DNA of 64,000 bases from Bifidobacteriaceae bacterium (GTDB taxonomy: Bacteria > Actinomycetota > Actinomycetes > Actinomycetales > WQXJ01): contig JAIRXP010000004.1 in NCBI GenBank assembly GCA_031268215.1, positions 1 to 64,000 on the forward strand. The letters are read 5' to 3'. Shown in pieces: positions 10,337 to 22,113 of this stretch. The stretch's first letter is position 1, and each line of letters begins with the position of its first letter. Position numbers and translations under genes: made by a program. The notes below the pieces were generated by a model. The model made no database searches, was not told where the DNA came from, and saw only the letters and a list, made by a program, of their open reading frames with translations.

Positions 10337-10998
10337 GACTGGCCCCCTTGCCCGGCTGCCCCGCTGGCGACGGCCTCACCGGCCACGTCCCCCGGGCGGT
10401 GGAGCCTGACCCATTCGGCCTGGCGATCAGTTGGCCCAGTCACCTTGCCGGAGTAGTAGTCATCATCGGTCAGACCCTCAACCATTGGATGCGGCGCGGG
10501 CAGCATGCCCTCTTCCAGGGGGGCCAACAGCTCGTCCTTAGTGAAGATCATGTCCTCGCGGGTGGCGGAGGCGAGTTCGTAGAAGTTCGTCATGGTCAGC
10601 GCCCGGGTTGGACAGGCCTCAATACACATGCCACAGAAGATGCAGCGCAAGTAGTTGATCTGGTAGACGCGACCGTAGCGCTCGCCCGCCGAATACTGTT
10701 CGTCCGGGGTGTTGGCACCGGCCTCAACAAAGATCGCGTCCGCCGGGCAGGCCCAGGCACACAGTTCGCAGCCAACACACTTTTCCAGCCCATCTGGATA
10801 GCGGTTGAGCTGATGGCGGCCGTGGTAACGGGGGAACGGCGCGGGGTACTTGCCCTTGAAGGGATACTGCTCCGTGACCGGCTTAGCGAAGAAGGTGCGC
10901 AGAGTCACCCCAAACCCGGCCCAGGGCGCTACGCCCCGACCCAAGAAGCCCTTCTCCTTGCGATCCGGCGTCAGCGCCGTGTTGTCTTTCGGGCTCAT
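10333..10998 (-). CDS. nuoI: NADH-quinone oxidoreductase subunit I (2x[4Fe-4S])
   Basis: [16 protein letters not shown] and [16 protein letters not shown] motifs. Confidence 0.96.
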   Translation of the reverse strand: MSPKDNTALTPDRKEKGFLGRGVAPWAGFGVTLRTFFAKPVTEQYPFKGKYPAPFPRYHGRHQLNRYPDGLEKCVGCELCAWACPADAIFVEAGANTPDEQYSAGERYGRVYQINYLRCIFCGMCIEACPTRALTMTNFYELASATREDMIFTKDELLAPLEEGMLPAPHPMVEGLTDDDYYSGKVTGPTDRQAEWVRLHRPGDVAGEAVASGAAGQGGQS

Positions 10999-12332
10999 TG
11001 CTCCTCCTTGCTCTGGAGCGGCTCAAGCTCTTCGGCGACCGATACGGACACCCTCTGCGCCCGAGGTGAAGGCGGCAACACCTGGCCCGGTAACGGTGGC
11101 ACCGGGAAGCCCTTCGCGAAAGCGTCAATCACCACCGGTTCCTCGGGAACCTCCTCTGGCTCCTTCCGGACCGGCCAGTACCAGGCGATGATGAACACGA
11201 TCATCCCCCAGGACAGCGCCGGCACTGTCCAGCTCTCCAGCCGCCGGTCGGTGAACTCATCGAACGCCCTGACGGAGGTCAAAATCACGATCCAGGACAG
11301 CGCCACCGGCAGCAGGCCCTTCCAGCCCAGCCTCATGAACTGGTCGTAACGGAACCGCACTACCGTGCCCCGAACCCACACGAAGACAAACATCAGGAAC
11401 CAGGTCTTAGCCAGGAACCACAGGATGGTCCAGTAGCCGGTGTTGAGGAAGCCATCACCAATCCAGCTCAGCGGCCACGGCGCCCGCCAACCGCCCAGGA
11501 ACAGCGTGGTACACACCGCCGAAACGTTCAGCATGTTGATGTATTCAGCCAGGAAGAACCAGGCGAACTTCATCGACGAGTATTCGGTCATGTAGCCGGC
11601 GACCAGTTCACCCTCCGCTTCCGGCAGGTCGAAGGGCAGGCGGTTGGTCTCGCCAATCATGGCGATGATGTACAAGAACAGACTGGGCGCCAGCATCACG
11701 CCGTACCAAAGATCAGTCTGGGCAGTAACGATGGACGAGGTAGACATTGAACCCGACATGATGAACACAGTCACCAGGCTCATGCCCATGACTAGTTCAT
11801 AAGAGATGATCTGAGCCGTTGATCGGACGGAGCCAAGCAGCGAGTAAGTGGCCCGCGAGGACCAGCCGCCTAGCACTATCCCGTACACACCAACGGCGGT
11901 CACGGCCAGTATGTACAGCACCGCCACCGGGAAGTCGGTTAGCTGCAACGGCGTAGAGATATCCGTGAAAGGAATCTTGACCTGGCCACCGATCGGGATG
12001 ACCGCGAACACCATCAGTGAAGCCGCCACAGAGATTCCGGGCGCCACTATGTAGGTCAGCTTGTCAGCCCGCGAGACGTTGATGTCCTCTTTCAAGAGCA
12101 GTTTCATCGCATCGTAGACCAGTTGCAGCAAGCCCATGGGCCCACGCACGTTAGGACCAATCCGCTGCTGCAAACGAGCGATCACCTTGCGTTCAAACCA
12201 GATCGCAATGATGACCGACACCAGGGCACAGATCAGGACCAGGACAGCCTTGGCGGCCACAATCCAACCGTTGTCCTGGCTGAAGTCAGCTACCACCCCG
12301 TCCGCTCCGACAGCGAGAACGCTGGCAATCAT
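10995..12332 (-). CDS. nuoH: NADH-quinone oxidoreductase subunit H
   Basis: [57 protein letters not shown]. Confidence 0.96.
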   Translation of the reverse strand: MIASVLAVGADGVVADFSQDNGWIVAAKAVLVLICALVSVIIAIWFERKVIARLQQRIGPNVRGPMGLLQLVYDAMKLLLKEDINVSRADKLTYIVAPGISVAASLMVFAVIPIGGQVKIPFTDISTPLQLTDFPVAVLYILAVTAVGVYGIVLGGWSSRATYSLLGSVRSTAQIISYELVMGMSLVTVFIMSGSMSTSSIVTAQTDLWYGVMLAPSLFLYIIAMIGETNRLPFDLPEAEGELVAGYMTEYSSMKFAWFFLAEYINMLNVSAVCTTLFLGGWRAPWPLSWIGDGFLNTGYWTILWFLAKTWFLMFVFVWVRGTVVRFRYDQFMRLGWKGLLPVALSWIVILTSVRAFDEFTDRRLESWTVPALSWGMIVFIIAWYWPVRKEPEEVPEEPVVIDAFAKGFPVPPLPGQVLPPSPRAQRVSVSVAEELEPLQSKEEQ

Positions 12333-14806
12333 CGCGCAACCTCCTTCGGGCCGTGAGCCGCTGATATCCCCACTAAGTCGCCGTCGGTGGCGGTCAATGT
12401 CACCAACGTCCAGCTCCCGGGCGACTTGGCCGGCAGGTGGACAACACCTTCCGGCAGGTCATCAATCGCCACCGGGAGCGTGATGGTTCCGCCACTAGTG
12501 GAAACGTTCAAGTAGTCGCCTTGCCGGACACCGACCGCCCGGGCCGTTACGGCGCTGATCCGGGCCACAGGTGCGGGGGCCGATGCCGCCAGGTACGGTT
12601 CGCCATCCAACGCGGCTGAGTCATCCACCTGATAGCGCCAGGTCGACAGGACCGCCTGACCAGCCCCCAGCGGCCGGGGCGCCCTAGGCGCCACTGCTGG
12701 AGCGGCCCGACGCGCGGACGGCTTGCCCAGCCAACCGAACACCTGATGCGATGTGGCCAGTTCACCGATCCGTGACTCGAAGCCCAACTGATCAGCTAGA
12801 ACTTGCAGCACCCTCGCGTCCGACAAAGCAGTCGAGGTCAGGACCTGCGGGAACGGCCGCAGGCGGCCTTCCCAGTTGATGAAGGTTCCGGCCTTTTCCT
12901 GAGGCGGAGCGACCGGCAGGATGACGTCAGCCCAAGGGCTGATCGAATCTCCTCGCACTTGCAAAGCCACCACCTTGGCGGTGTTCAAGGCTGCGGAAGC
13001 GGCCCTCGGATCGGGAAGATCCGCCAGCTCCAGGCCGCCCATCAGCACGGCATCCACGGAACCGGCCTGGGCCGCGGCGATAATGCCCGGCAGATCAAGT
13101 CCTGGCGTGAGTCCCATGGGACCGCCGAAAACTGTCTCCGCTACGTCATCGGCCAAGGCATCCAAGGACCGGCCGGCCGGCGCCAGACCTGGCAGCAGAC
13201 CGGCCTCAACCGCCGCCCTTTCCCCGGCGCGCCGGGGAATCCAGACCAGCCGTGCTCCCAGACGGTCCGCAGCCGCCAACGCCGCCGTGTAGGCCCCCGG
13301 CGAAGAGGCCAAACGCTCACCAACCACTATGACGCCGCCTTTCAGCGCCGCCGCCGCCTCGGCACGCGGTCCATCAGCCGCGCTGGATAGTGCGTCCAGA
13401 GCGCTGGCCTCACCACCGGGCAGCGCCCGCAGCAGTTTGCCGCCCAGCCGCCGCAGTCCACGCGAAGCGAATGGCGCGACCGAATAAACCTTGGTGTCCG
13501 CCTCACGCAGGCGCAGGAAGATAATCCCGCCCTCATCTTCGGGCTCGAAACCGGCCAGCAGTACGGCCGGCGCCTGGGCTAGATCATCGAGACTAACTCC
13601 AAGACCGGCACCGGCCACGAAGTGAGCCAAGAACTGGGCTTCCTCATGGCTGGAAGGACGGGCCCGGAAATCGACCGAATCAGTTCCCAGAACCGTCCGG
13701 GCGAAGACCGAGTAAGCGTAAGCGTCCTCTAGGGTCAGCCGACCGCCCGGCAGCACAGCCGGATTGGTGGCCGAATCAAAGATCTCCACCGCCGCCCGGA
13801 TGCCTTCTGGCCAGGAAACCTCGACTAGCTGATCCCCTTGACGCACCAGCGGGCGTTCCAGCCGGTCCGGCGCCGCTTGCCAACGGAAGGCGAACCGGTC
13901 CTTGTCGCTGATCCACTCCTGGTTGAGGCTAGGGTCATCGCCAGCTAGCCGACGCAGCACCGTGCCCCGGCGGTAATCGACCCGGATGGCCGAACCGTTG
14001 GAGTCATGTTCGGCCACGGTCTCGGTGCTGACCAAGTCGAACGGCCGGGCCCTAAAGCGGTAAGCAGCGGAGGTCAAAGCACCAACCGGGCAAATCTGGA
14101 TGATATTCCCGGCGAAGTAGCCGGCGAACGGCTCACCACAGATGGCCGGGATATCGCCGGCGGTTTGATCCGCTAGCTGCCCGGCGGTTTCCGCCACACC
14201 CAGCACGCTGGGGTCGAAGCGCCCAATCTGCTGATTTGCGCCGCGCTTTTGCAGAGCGATGAACGGATCGCCGGGAATCTGGGCGGCGAAGCGGACGCAC
14301 CGCTGGCAGAGCACGCAACGTTCCCGGTCCAGCAGGATCTGGGGCGTCAGAGCCAACGGCTTGGGGAAAGTGTTCTTCTTGTCCTCGAACCGGGAAACCG
14401 AACGGCCTGTTGACATGGCCTGATTCTGCAACGGACATTCGCCGCCCTTGTCACAGATTGGGCAATCCAGCGGATGGTTGATCAGGATCAGCTCAGCCAC
14501 CTGCTCTTGAGCGTTCTTGGCGGCTTCAGAGCTGAGTTGGGTGTTGACCACCATCCCTGGCGTGACGCTGATGGCACAGGCTGGCTGGGGCTTGGGGAAA
14601 GCCCGCAGTTTTCCTTCCGGCCCGGCCGGCGAGGCCACGTCAACCAGGCATTGGCGGCAGGCCGCCACCGGCTTGAGCAAAGGATGGTCGCAGAACCGCG
14701 GGATCATAATGCCCGCTTCTTCGGCCGCCCGGATGATCAGGGTGTCCTTGGGCACCTCGATCTCAATGCCGTCGATGGTGCAAGCTACCAGGTCTGGCGT
14801 ACTCAC
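12329..14806 (-). CDS. nuoG: NADH-quinone oxidoreductase subunit G
   Basis: N-terminal 2Fe-2S and Cys motifs (CRQCLVD, CPICDKGGECPLQ, CVLCQRCVRF), molybdopterin-like domain. Confidence 0.95.
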   Translation of the reverse strand: MSTPDLVACTIDGIEIEVPKDTLIIRAAEEAGIMIPRFCDHPLLKPVAACRQCLVDVASPAGPEGKLRAFPKPQPACAISVTPGMVVNTQLSSEAAKNAQEQVAELILINHPLDCPICDKGGECPLQNQAMSTGRSVSRFEDKKNTFPKPLALTPQILLDRERCVLCQRCVRFAAQIPGDPFIALQKRGANQQIGRFDPSVLGVAETAGQLADQTAGDIPAICGEPFAGYFAGNIIQICPVGALTSAAYRFRARPFDLVSTETVAEHDSNGSAIRVDYRRGTVLRRLAGDDPSLNQEWISDKDRFAFRWQAAPDRLERPLVRQGDQLVEVSWPEGIRAAVEIFDSATNPAVLPGGRLTLEDAYAYSVFARTVLGTDSVDFRARPSSHEEAQFLAHFVAGAGLGVSLDDLAQAPAVLLAGFEPEDEGGIIFLRLREADTKVYSVAPFASRGLRRLGGKLLRALPGGEASALDALSSAADGPRAEAAAALKGGVIVVGERLASSPGAYTAALAAADRLGARLVWIPRRAGERAAVEAGLLPGLAPAGRSLDALADDVAETVFGGPMGLTPGLDLPGIIAAAQAGSVDAVLMGGLELADLPDPRAASAALNTAKVVALQVRGDSISPWADVILPVAPPQEKAGTFINWEGRLRPFPQVLTSTALSDARVLQVLADQLGFESRIGELATSHQVFGWLGKPSARRAAPAVAPRAPRPLGAGQAVLSTWRYQVDDSAALDGEPYLAASAPAPVARISAVTARAVGVRQGDYLNVSTSGGTITLPVAIDDLPEGVVHLPAKSPGSWTLVTLTATDGDLVGISAAHGPKEVAR

Positions 14807-16104
14807 GCTGTCACCGCCTCAAACAGGTAGGAAGCCTTGTGATCGAAGGGGCACCCGCCCAGTTGGATGTGCTGAACATATTCGTCGTAAAAGAACTTCA
14901 ACGAAGAAGTCAGCGACGATGGCGCGCCGTCGCCTAGCGGACAGAAGGCCCGGCCCACAATCGAGTTGGGGATGTCCTGAAGGATCTGCATGTCCTCCGG
15001 CCGGCCCAGGCCGGCTTCAATCCGCCTCAGAACCGACCTCAGCCAGAAGGTCCCCTCGCGGCACGGCGTACACTTCCCGCACGATTCATGAGCGTAGAAG
15101 TCCATCCACCGGCTCACCGCCCAGACCACACAAACCGTTTCGTCAAAGCACTGCAAGGCTCTGGTGCCAAGCATCGAGCCCGCCGCCACTACTGAGTCGT
15201 AGTCCAGCGGCACGTCAAGGTGCTCCGGAGTAAACATGGGCGTGGACGAACCGCCCGGCATCCAGAATTTCAGCCGATGCCCGGCCCGCACGCCGCCGGC
15301 CAGTTCGAGCAATTCGCGCATCGTGATTCCCAACGGCGCTTCATACTGCCCCGGCCGCACCACATGGCCAGACAATGAGTAGATGCCCACGCCAGTCGAC
15401 TTCTCCGTGCCCATTGACTTCCACCAGTCGGCGCCGCCAGCGATTATCCACGGAACCGAGGCGATCGACTCAACGTTGTTGACCACCGTGGGCCGGGCGT
15501 AAAGCCCGGCCACCGCCGGAAACGGAGGCTTCAGCCGCGGCTGGCCACGGCGGCCCTCCAAGGAGTCCAGCAGGGCGGTTTCCTCGCCGCAGATGTAGGC
15601 CCCAGCGCCAGCATGGACGGTCAATTCCAGCTCGTAACCGGAGCCCATCACGGAACTACCCAGCAACCCGGCCCGCCGGGCCTCGGTCACAGCGTTCAGC
15701 AGCCGCCGGTAGACGTGAACCACTTCGCCACGCAGATAGATAAACGCATGGTGGCAACCAATGGCGTAAGACGTGATGATGATGCCTTCGATCAGCGAAT
15801 GCGGGTCAGCCATCATCAGCGGGATGTCCTTGCAGGTGCCAGGCTCAGATTCGTCAGCGTTGACGACCAGGTAACGCGGCCCGCCATCCGGCGGGGGCAA
15901 GAACGACCATTTCACACCAGTCGGGAAGCCGGCGCCGCCGCGGCCACGCAGGCCCGAATCCTTGACAGTATTCAGGACCTCGGCTGGTTCCATTCGCAGG
16001 GCCTCGCGCAGGGCCTGGTAACCGCCGGTCCGCTGGTACGCGTCCAAGGTCCAAGCCCGCTCATTGCCCCAACGAGAAGTCAGGAGGGGAGCCAGAGCGC
16101 TCAC
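14803..16104 (-). CDS. nuoF: NADH-quinone oxidoreductase subunit F
   Basis: SGLRGRGGAGFPTGVKWSF; GAYICGEETALLDSLEG; ESCGKCTPCREG. Confidence 0.96.
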   Translation of the reverse strand: MSALAPLLTSRWGNERAWTLDAYQRTGGYQALREALRMEPAEVLNTVKDSGLRGRGGAGFPTGVKWSFLPPPDGGPRYLVVNADESEPGTCKDIPLMMADPHSLIEGIIITSYAIGCHHAFIYLRGEVVHVYRRLLNAVTEARRAGLLGSSVMGSGYELELTVHAGAGAYICGEETALLDSLEGRRGQPRLKPPFPAVAGLYARPTVVNNVESIASVPWIIAGGADWWKSMGTEKSTGVGIYSLSGHVVRPGQYEAPLGITMRELLELAGGVRAGHRLKFWMPGGSSTPMFTPEHLDVPLDYDSVVAAGSMLGTRALQCFDETVCVVWAVSRWMDFYAHESCGKCTPCREGTFWLRSVLRRIEAGLGRPEDMQILQDIPNSIVGRAFCPLGDGAPSSLTSSLKFFYDEYVQHIQLGGCPFDHKASYLFEAVTA

Positions 16105-16814
16105 TTCGTTTCATCCCCTTCCAGGGTGGCTGGTGTAGCCCGGACGGACCCGGCGGCCGGCAGCGGTGGCGCCGCCCAAAGGTTACGCGCCGCCAAATCA
16201 ACGCCCTCCAGCGACGGTTGGCCGGCGGCGGGGCCCTCATTGGCGTGGCCGTCCTCAAAACCGGCCAGTACTCGCGACACCTCTTTGAAGGTGGCCAGCC
16301 GGTCCGGCCCGCGGCTGGGCCGGACGGCCCGGCTGCCCCGGATGTCCTCAACTAGCTGAACCGCGCTGGACGGCGTTTGGTTGTCAAAGAATTCCCAGTT
16401 GACCATCAGCACTGGCGCGTAATCGCAGGCCGCATTGCATTCGATCTTCTCTAGTGTGAACAGGCCATCAGCGGTGGTCTCATCATTGCCCACGGCCAGG
16501 TATTCGCTCAGCCGTTCATAGATGGCGTCCCCGCCCATCACCCCGCACAGTGAAGTGACGCAGACGCCCAGCGTGTACTTGCCGTTGGGCTGGCGTTTGA
16601 ACTGGCTGTAGAAGGTGGCCACAGCGCTAACCTCAGCGGCGGTCAGCTCCAGGGTCTCAGCGCAAAAAGCCGTCCCATCAGGCGAAACGTAGCCGTCCAC
16701 CGACTGGACCAAGTGCAGCATTGGCAACAGCGCGCTACGGGCCGAGGGATACCGCGCGACGATCTGGGCGGCATCGGCCCGGAGGGTTTCCAGAGTTCGC
16801 GGATCGTAAGTCAT
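16101..16814 (-). CDS. nuoE: NADH-quinone oxidoreductase subunit E
   Basis: 2Fe-2S thioredoxin-like subunit ([27 protein letters not shown]). Confidence 0.94.
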   Translation of the reverse strand: MTYDPRTLETLRADAAQIVARYPSARSALLPMLHLVQSVDGYVSPDGTAFCAETLELTAAEVSAVATFYSQFKRQPNGKYTLGVCVTSLCGVMGGDAIYERLSEYLAVGNDETTADGLFTLEKIECNAACDYAPVLMVNWEFFDNQTPSSAVQLVEDIRGSRAVRPSRGPDRLATFKEVSRVLAGFEDGHANEGPAAGQPSLEGVDLAARNLWAAPPLPAAGSVRATPATLEGDETK

Positions 16815-18139
16815 CGGTCTACCCCTCCCATCACCGGATCAATCGAGGCTAGGCAAACCACAACGTCAGAGATAGTGCCACCGTTGCACAGAGCGGCCAT
16901 CGACTGCAGGTTGTTGTAAGAAGGCTCCCGCATGTGTACCCGGTAGGGCCGGGTACCGCCATCCGACACCACGTGGACCCCGAAGACCCCCTTGGCGTGT
17001 TCAATGGCGTGGAACGCCTGACCCTCCGGGACTCGGAAGCCCTCCGTCACCAGTTTGAAGTGGTGGATCAAGGACTCCATGGAAGTAGCCATGATCTCCT
17101 TGACGTGCTCGTAGGACTGGCCTTGACCGTCCGGCCCAATCTCAAGCTTGGCGGGCCAAGCGATGGCTGGATCTTCGATCATGACTGGTCCCTCACCCAT
17201 TGCCTCCAGCTTGTCGATGCACTGGGCGACGATCTTCATTGATTCGCGCATCTCATTTGAACGGACCAGGTAGCGGCCGTACACATCCGCCGTGGTGGCC
17301 GTGCAGACTTCGAAATCATAATTCTCATAGCCGCAGTAAGGCTTGTCCTTGCGCAGGTCAAGCGGCAAACCGGCGGCCCGAAGCATGGGACCGGTGACAC
17401 CCAGCGCCATGCACGCCGCCAGGGACAGATTGCCAATTCCGGCGGTGCGGGCCTTCCAGATCGGATTGGCCATGACCATGTTGTCGAAGTCATCCATGCC
17501 CCGGACCATTGACTTGTACACGCCCTTCAGCCAACCGAGCGCCTCCGGCGGCAAGTCTTGGACTACGCCGCCGGGCCGGAAGTAAGCATTGTTCATACGT
17601 TGTCCGGTGACCATCTCAAAGAAGCGCAGAACCTGTTCGCGTTCCCGGAAAGCGATTGTCATCAGCGTGGTGCCGCCAAGCTCGTTGCCGGCCGAACCGA
17701 CGCAAACCAGGTGCGAAGAGATCCGCGCCATCTCCATCATCAGCACCCGGATGACCTGCGCTCGCTCCGGGATGCGATCAGTAATGCCGGCCAGTTTCTC
17801 AACCGCGAAACAGTAGCCGGCCTCATTCATGATGGAGGCAACGTAGTCCATCCGGGTGGCCAAGGCCGAGCCCTGCACCCAGGTCCGGTACTCCATGGTC
17901 TTCTCAATGCCGGTGTGCAGGAAGCCCAAGGCCGGCCGGGTCTCGCTGACGGTTTCACCGTCTAGTTCGAGGACCAAGCGCAGCACGCCATGGGTAGAGG
18001 GATGCTGCGGCCCCATGTTGACCACGACGCGTTCCTCTTTGCGGCGAGTCATCTCCTGGGCTATCTCATCCCAGTCACCGCCAAAGGCAACGTATTCTTC
18101 CGCCGCTTCATCGATGACCGTCTGGTCAGGCCTGGTCAT
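16811..18139 (-). CDS. nuoD: NADH-quinone oxidoreductase subunit D
   Basis: [22 protein letters not shown]; operon position. Confidence 0.97.
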   Translation of the reverse strand: MTRPDQTVIDEAAEEYVAFGGDWDEIAQEMTRRKEERVVVNMGPQHPSTHGVLRLVLELDGETVSETRPALGFLHTGIEKTMEYRTWVQGSALATRMDYVASIMNEAGYCFAVEKLAGITDRIPERAQVIRVLMMEMARISSHLVCVGSAGNELGGTTLMTIAFREREQVLRFFEMVTGQRMNNAYFRPGGVVQDLPPEALGWLKGVYKSMVRGMDDFDNMVMANPIWKARTAGIGNLSLAACMALGVTGPMLRAAGLPLDLRKDKPYCGYENYDFEVCTATTADVYGRYLVRSNEMRESMKIVAQCIDKLEAMGEGPVMIEDPAIAWPAKLEIGPDGQGQSYEHVKEIMATSMESLIHHFKLVTEGFRVPEGQAFHAIEHAKGVFGVHVVSDGGTRPYRVHMREPSYNNLQSMAALCNGGTISDVVVCLASIDPVMGGVDR

Positions 18140-18858
18140 GAGTAGTTCCTCCTGAGGTCCGGCGGTGGTGTCGACGCGCCTTTGAACCGCACATCAATCC
18201 CGCCCAGCGGATAATCCTTACGCTGCGGATGGCCAATCCAATCGGTTGGCATCAGAATGCGGGTTAGGTCGGGGTGCCCGTCGAAGATGATCCCGAACAT
18301 GTCATAGGTTTCCCGCTCATGCCAGTCTTGGGTGGGATACAGGTCCACCAGGCTGGGGACGTGCGGATCCTCATCTGGGGCGGTCACCTCCAGCCGGATG
18401 ATCCGACGGCCGTGAGTGACGGACATCAGATGGTAGACGGCATGGAACTCGCGGCCTCGGTCGCCCGGGTAATGCACACCGTTGACGCCCAGCGACAGCT
18501 CAAAACGCAGATCCTGGTCATCCCGCAAGAACTGGGCCACTGCCACCAGGTCCTGCCGCCGGATGAACAAGGTCAGTTCATCACGGTCCACCACCACTTT
18601 CTCAATGGCCTGGTCCAGTCCCGCCTCAGCCAAGTCCTCAGCCAGGATGTCCGCCACCGCGTCAAACCAGCCGCCGTAGGGGCGGGGGCTAGACCCGGCA
18701 ATCTGAACCAGGCGGGTCAACCCGCCAAAGCCGGAAGTGTCGCCGGTGTCATGGGCGCCAAAGGCGCCGTGCCGGACTTCAATTACCTCCGGCGCGCCAG
18801 CGGCTGGCCCGCCCACCACCAGTTCCTGGCTGGCGTCACCGGGATGGTTGATGCTCAT
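18136..18858 (-). CDS. nuoC: NADH-quinone oxidoreductase subunit C
   Basis: [29 protein letters not shown]. Confidence 0.96.
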   Translation of the reverse strand: MSINHPGDASQELVVGGPAAGAPEVIEVRHGAFGAHDTGDTSGFGGLTRLVQIAGSSPRPYGGWFDAVADILAEDLAEAGLDQAIEKVVVDRDELTLFIRRQDLVAVAQFLRDDQDLRFELSLGVNGVHYPGDRGREFHAVYHLMSVTHGRRIIRLEVTAPDEDPHVPSLVDLYPTQDWHERETYDMFGIIFDGHPDLTRILMPTDWIGHPQRKDYPLGGIDVRFKGASTPPPDLRRNYS

Positions 18859-19415
18859 ACCAGCAGCCCTTTCATATCGTTGACCGGCACCGCGCTCATT
18901 GCCGCTTCCTCGGCGGCACGGGCGGCCTTGACCCGGTCGATCCCCAGGCCTTCGGCCTCGATCTGTCGGTACAGCTCAATGATGGCGTGGATCAGCATTT
19001 CCGGACGCGGCGGGCAGCCGGGAATGTAGATGTCAATCGGCACTACGTGGTCAACGCCCTGGACAATGGCGTAGTTGTTGAAGATCCCGCCGGAGGAGGC
19101 GCAGGAACCCATTGAGATGACCCACTTCGGGTCCGCCATCTGGTCATAGACCCGGCGCACCACCGGGGCCATCTTGTGCGACATTCGGCCGTTGACCAGC
19201 ATCAGATCCGCCTGGCGAGGTGAGGCACGGAAGACCTCCATACCGTAGCGGGAAATATCGAAGCGGGAGGTCCCCACCGCCATCATCTCGATTGAGCAGC
19301 AGGCCAACCCCATGGTGACCGGCCACAGCGAACCGGCTCTGATGTGGTTGACCAGCTTGGCGATCGAACTGAGCGCGAAACCTTCCGGCGCGCGGCCCTC
19401 TATGCCGTCAGCCAT
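18855..19415 (-). CDS. nuoB: NADH-quinone oxidoreductase subunit B
   Basis: [34 protein letters not shown]; likely start [10 protein letters not shown] at 19415, overlapping the nuoA stop; the ORF extends to 19451. Confidence 0.94.
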   Translation of the reverse strand: MADGIEGRAPEGFALSSIAKLVNHIRAGSLWPVTMGLACCSIEMMAVGTSRFDISRYGMEVFRASPRQADLMLVNGRMSHKMAPVVRRVYDQMADPKWVISMGSCASSGGIFNNYAIVQGVDHVVPIDIYIPGCPPRPEMLIHAIIELYRQIEAEGLGIDRVKAARAAEEAAMSAVPVNDMKGLLV

Positions 19416-19791
19416 CTGAGGATTCGCCCCCGTCCCAATCAAGCCCGCCACGGCGCCATTCGTAGACCAGCGGCACGGTGATCAAGGCCAGGAAGGCCAT
19501 CATGGCGATGGTCGCCCCCAGCCCCAGGGCTGTAAAGTTGGCGGCCCACGGATACAGGAACACGACCTCAATGTCGAAGACGATGAAGCTCATCGCCACC
19601 AGGTAGAAGCGGACCGGGAACCGGCCCCCTTCACGCGCGTGCGGGCTGGCCTCAATGCCGCATTCGTACTCCTCAAACTTGGCTCTGTTGTACCGGTGCG
19701 GGCCTAGCACCCAGCTGGCGCCCAGGCCGCCAAAGCCCATCACGGCCGCCACGGCCAGCATCGCCAGGATGGGCACAAACGGGTTGGTCAC
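19408..19791 (-). CDS. nuoA: NADH-quinone oxidoreductase subunit A
   Basis: [46 protein letters not shown]. Confidence 0.96.
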   Translation of the reverse strand: MTNPFVPILAMLAVAAVMGFGGLGASWVLGPHRYNRAKFEEYECGIEASPHAREGGRFPVRFYLVAMSFIVFDIEVVFLYPWAANFTALGLGATIAMMAFLALITVPLVYEWRRGGLDWDGGESSDG

Positions 19792-19824
19792 TTCAAACCT
19801 CCACCTTGGTGTGGCCGGTCGCTG

Positions 19825-21219
19825 TCATGCGGCCGGCGCCATTCGAGCAAGCGTAGCGATGGTCCTGTCCATCCAGTCACCTCCACGCGGTTCATAAAGA
19901 TCGCTGAGCAGCTTCATGACCAGTCTCATCAACGTAGGACGGGGCAACCCGTACCTAGTGCAGACCCGCATCACAGCGGGATGTTCAATCAGCTTCACAA
20001 AGACTCTACCCAAAGAGAAATATCCTCCCAGCGATTCTTTCATCAATTCGGGGTAAGTCCTAAGGGCCGCCTCGCGGGACTCGCCGGCCGGGCGCGCCAA
20101 CGCCTGGGTGATCGCCCCGGCGGCCACCCGGCCGGATTCCATGGCGTAGGCGATCCCTTCGCCATCAAAGGGCGAAACCATGCCGCCGGCGTCACCGACC
20201 AGGATCAGTCCCCGGGCGTACAGCGGCTGGCGGCTGAAAGCCATGGGCAGGGCGGCCGAACGCGGCGGGTCCTCCAGATCCTCAGACGTGAAACCCCACA
20301 ATGGCCCCAATGTGTCGAGCCAAGTAGTCAGGAGCTGGCGGTAGTTGATCTTGGCGGCAATGGCGGTCGACGTGACCGACCCAACACCAACGTTCACCAA
20401 GCCACCGGCCTCCGGGAAAACCCAGCCGTAACCGGGCATCAGCTTGCCGTCCTCGCTGGGGCCGTCCCACAGTTCGAGGTGTGATTCCATCCAGTCCATC
20501 TGGCCCGGGCGGGACGGCGGCTGGGACAACTTCAGGCGGGAGCGAACTGCCACGCCAACTGGGCGGTTAGTCTTCTTCGACCGGCCGATCGCGGTGGCCA
20601 AACGGGCTGAGACGCCATCGGCCGCGACCACTAGCCGGGCCCGGAACTGGCGCTCGCCTTCTGGCGTGGTGGCCTTGACGCCAACCACCCGGCCGCTGCG
20701 GTCATCTAACAAGGGCGCCGTCACCGTGGTGTTCTCCAGCAACGTGGCTCCGGCCTGGACGGCGTGGCGGGCCAGCCGGTGGTCAAACTCCTCGCGGGGC
20801 AGGGTCAGGCCAAAATCTGGGAAGGAGGCCAAGGATGGCCAAGGCAGCTCTAGCTGGTGGCCGCCGCCAAAGACTCTCAGGCCACGGTTGCGCAGCCAGC
20901 CTTCTTCTTCCGGGAAAGGCAGGCCCAAGTAGACCAATTCCCGGACGGCCCGTGGCGTCAGCCCATCCCCACACGCCTTTGGGCGGGGGAATGCGGACTT
21001 TTCGAGGACCACAGTATCCACGCCAGCGTTGGCGAGGTAGGTGGCAGCAGCGGACCCCGCGGGTCCGGCGCCGACGACGATCACACTTGAGTCGCCACCT
21101 GAGCTTGCGGGCACCGGGCAGCCTTTCACGTAAATTGACGAATTGACCTGGAACACACAGATTCTACATAAGTTGGGAGCCTCTTCTGTGCACTTTCCCC
21201 GGTTAGCGGCCAATCGCAA
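19825..21219 (-). CDS. Geranylgeranyl reductase family FAD-dependent oxidoreductase (MenJ-like)
   Basis: VVGAGPAGSAAATYLANAG, FPRPKACGDGLTPRAV, GDAGGMVSPFDGEGIAYAMESG; next to nuo and ubiE/menG. Confidence 0.85.
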   Translation of the reverse strand: MRLAANRGKCTEEAPNLCRICVFQVNSSIYVKGCPVPASSGGDSSVIVVGAGPAGSAAATYLANAGVDTVVLEKSAFPRPKACGDGLTPRAVRELVYLGLPFPEEEGWLRNRGLRVFGGGHQLELPWPSLASFPDFGLTLPREEFDHRLARHAVQAGATLLENTTVTAPLLDDRSGRVVGVKATTPEGERQFRARLVVAADGVSARLATAIGRSKKTNRPVGVAVRSRLKLSQPPSRPGQMDWMESHLELWDGPSEDGKLMPGYGWVFPEAGGLVNVGVGSVTSTAIAAKINYRQLLTTWLDTLGPLWGFTSEDLEDPPRSAALPMAFSRQPLYARGLILVGDAGGMVSPFDGEGIAYAMESGRVAAGAITQALARPAGESREAALRTYPELMKESLGGYFSLGRVFVKLIEHPAVMRVCTRYGLPRPTLMRLVMKLLSDLYEPRGGDWMDRTIATLARMAPAA

Positions 21220-21268
21220 TTACGAAACAAAGATGTCGCTTTATTAGCGGTTATTACGGCCACCACGC

Positions 21269-21973
21269 TTACCGGGCCACCGCGCGGTGCAGGGCCACGA
21301 TCCCGCCCATCACGTTGCGGTGCTTGGGCTGAGACCAACCCGCCAGCGCGATCTGCCGCTCCAACTCGCCTTGGTCCGCCCAGGCCCAGATCGAATCCGC
21401 CAGATACCGGTAGGCCGGCGAGTTAGTCGCCACCACCTTGGCCAGAACCGGCATGACCTTGCTCAAGTACCAGCGGTAGACGGCGCGGTAGGGCCGCCAG
21501 ACCGGCCTTGAGAACTCACAGATCACGATCTTCCCGCCCGGCTTGGTCACCCGCCGCATCTCCCGCAGCGCCTGTGGCACGTCCTGAACATTGCGCAGGC
21601 CGAAGGAGATGGTGACCTTATCGAAGGTCGCGTCCGCGAAGGGCAGATCGGTAGCGTCCCCACCAACTAAGCCCACCCGCCGGGCCCCGGTGCCCAGCCG
21701 ACGGCGCCCCCGCTGGAGCATTCCCTCGGAAAAGTCGCAAGCTACTACTTGGGCCCCGCGCTTGGCGAGAGCCACCGAAGAACTGCAAGTCCCGGCCGCC
21801 AGATCAAGGATCCGCTCCCCCACCCGAGGAGCCACTTCCTGGAGAGTGCTCCGGCGCCACCAGCGGACCAGCCCAACGGTCATGATGGCGTCCGCGAAAT
21901 CGTAATTCTGGGCCACCGTGTCAAACATGGCCGCGACAGTTCCGGGCTCTTTGGCTAGATCAGCAGCTGTCAC
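21269..21973 (-). CDS. menG: Demethylmenaquinone methyltransferase
   Basis: UbiE/COQ5 family (MFDTVAQNYDFADAIMTVG, LDLAAGTCSSSVALA, SFGLRNVQD). Confidence 0.92.
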   Translation of the reverse strand: MTAADLAKEPGTVAAMFDTVAQNYDFADAIMTVGLVRWWRRSTLQEVAPRVGERILDLAAGTCSSSVALAKRGAQVVACDFSEGMLQRGRRRLGTGARRVGLVGGDATDLPFADATFDKVTISFGLRNVQDVPQALREMRRVTKPGGKIVICEFSRPVWRPYRAVYRWYLSKVMPVLAKVVATNSPAYRYLADSIWAWADQGELERQIALAGWSQPKHRNVMGGIVALHRAVAR

Positions 21974-22113
21974 ACTGCCATGATTTCACGTCTCCGCCAG
22001 GCGCGAGGTAGCCGCCAGTCCCGGTTCGCGATTTGGGCTCTCGTCAAGGACGGAGATCTTGGCCGAAATTGACGCCCCACGCCACCGCTGTCAGGCGCTA
22101 GGCTGGTCCGGCG

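Noticed and set aside
10348-11349. 333-aa plus-strand ORF antisense to nuoI/nuoH
   Set aside because: Antisense shadow of conserved iron-sulfur and membrane subunits
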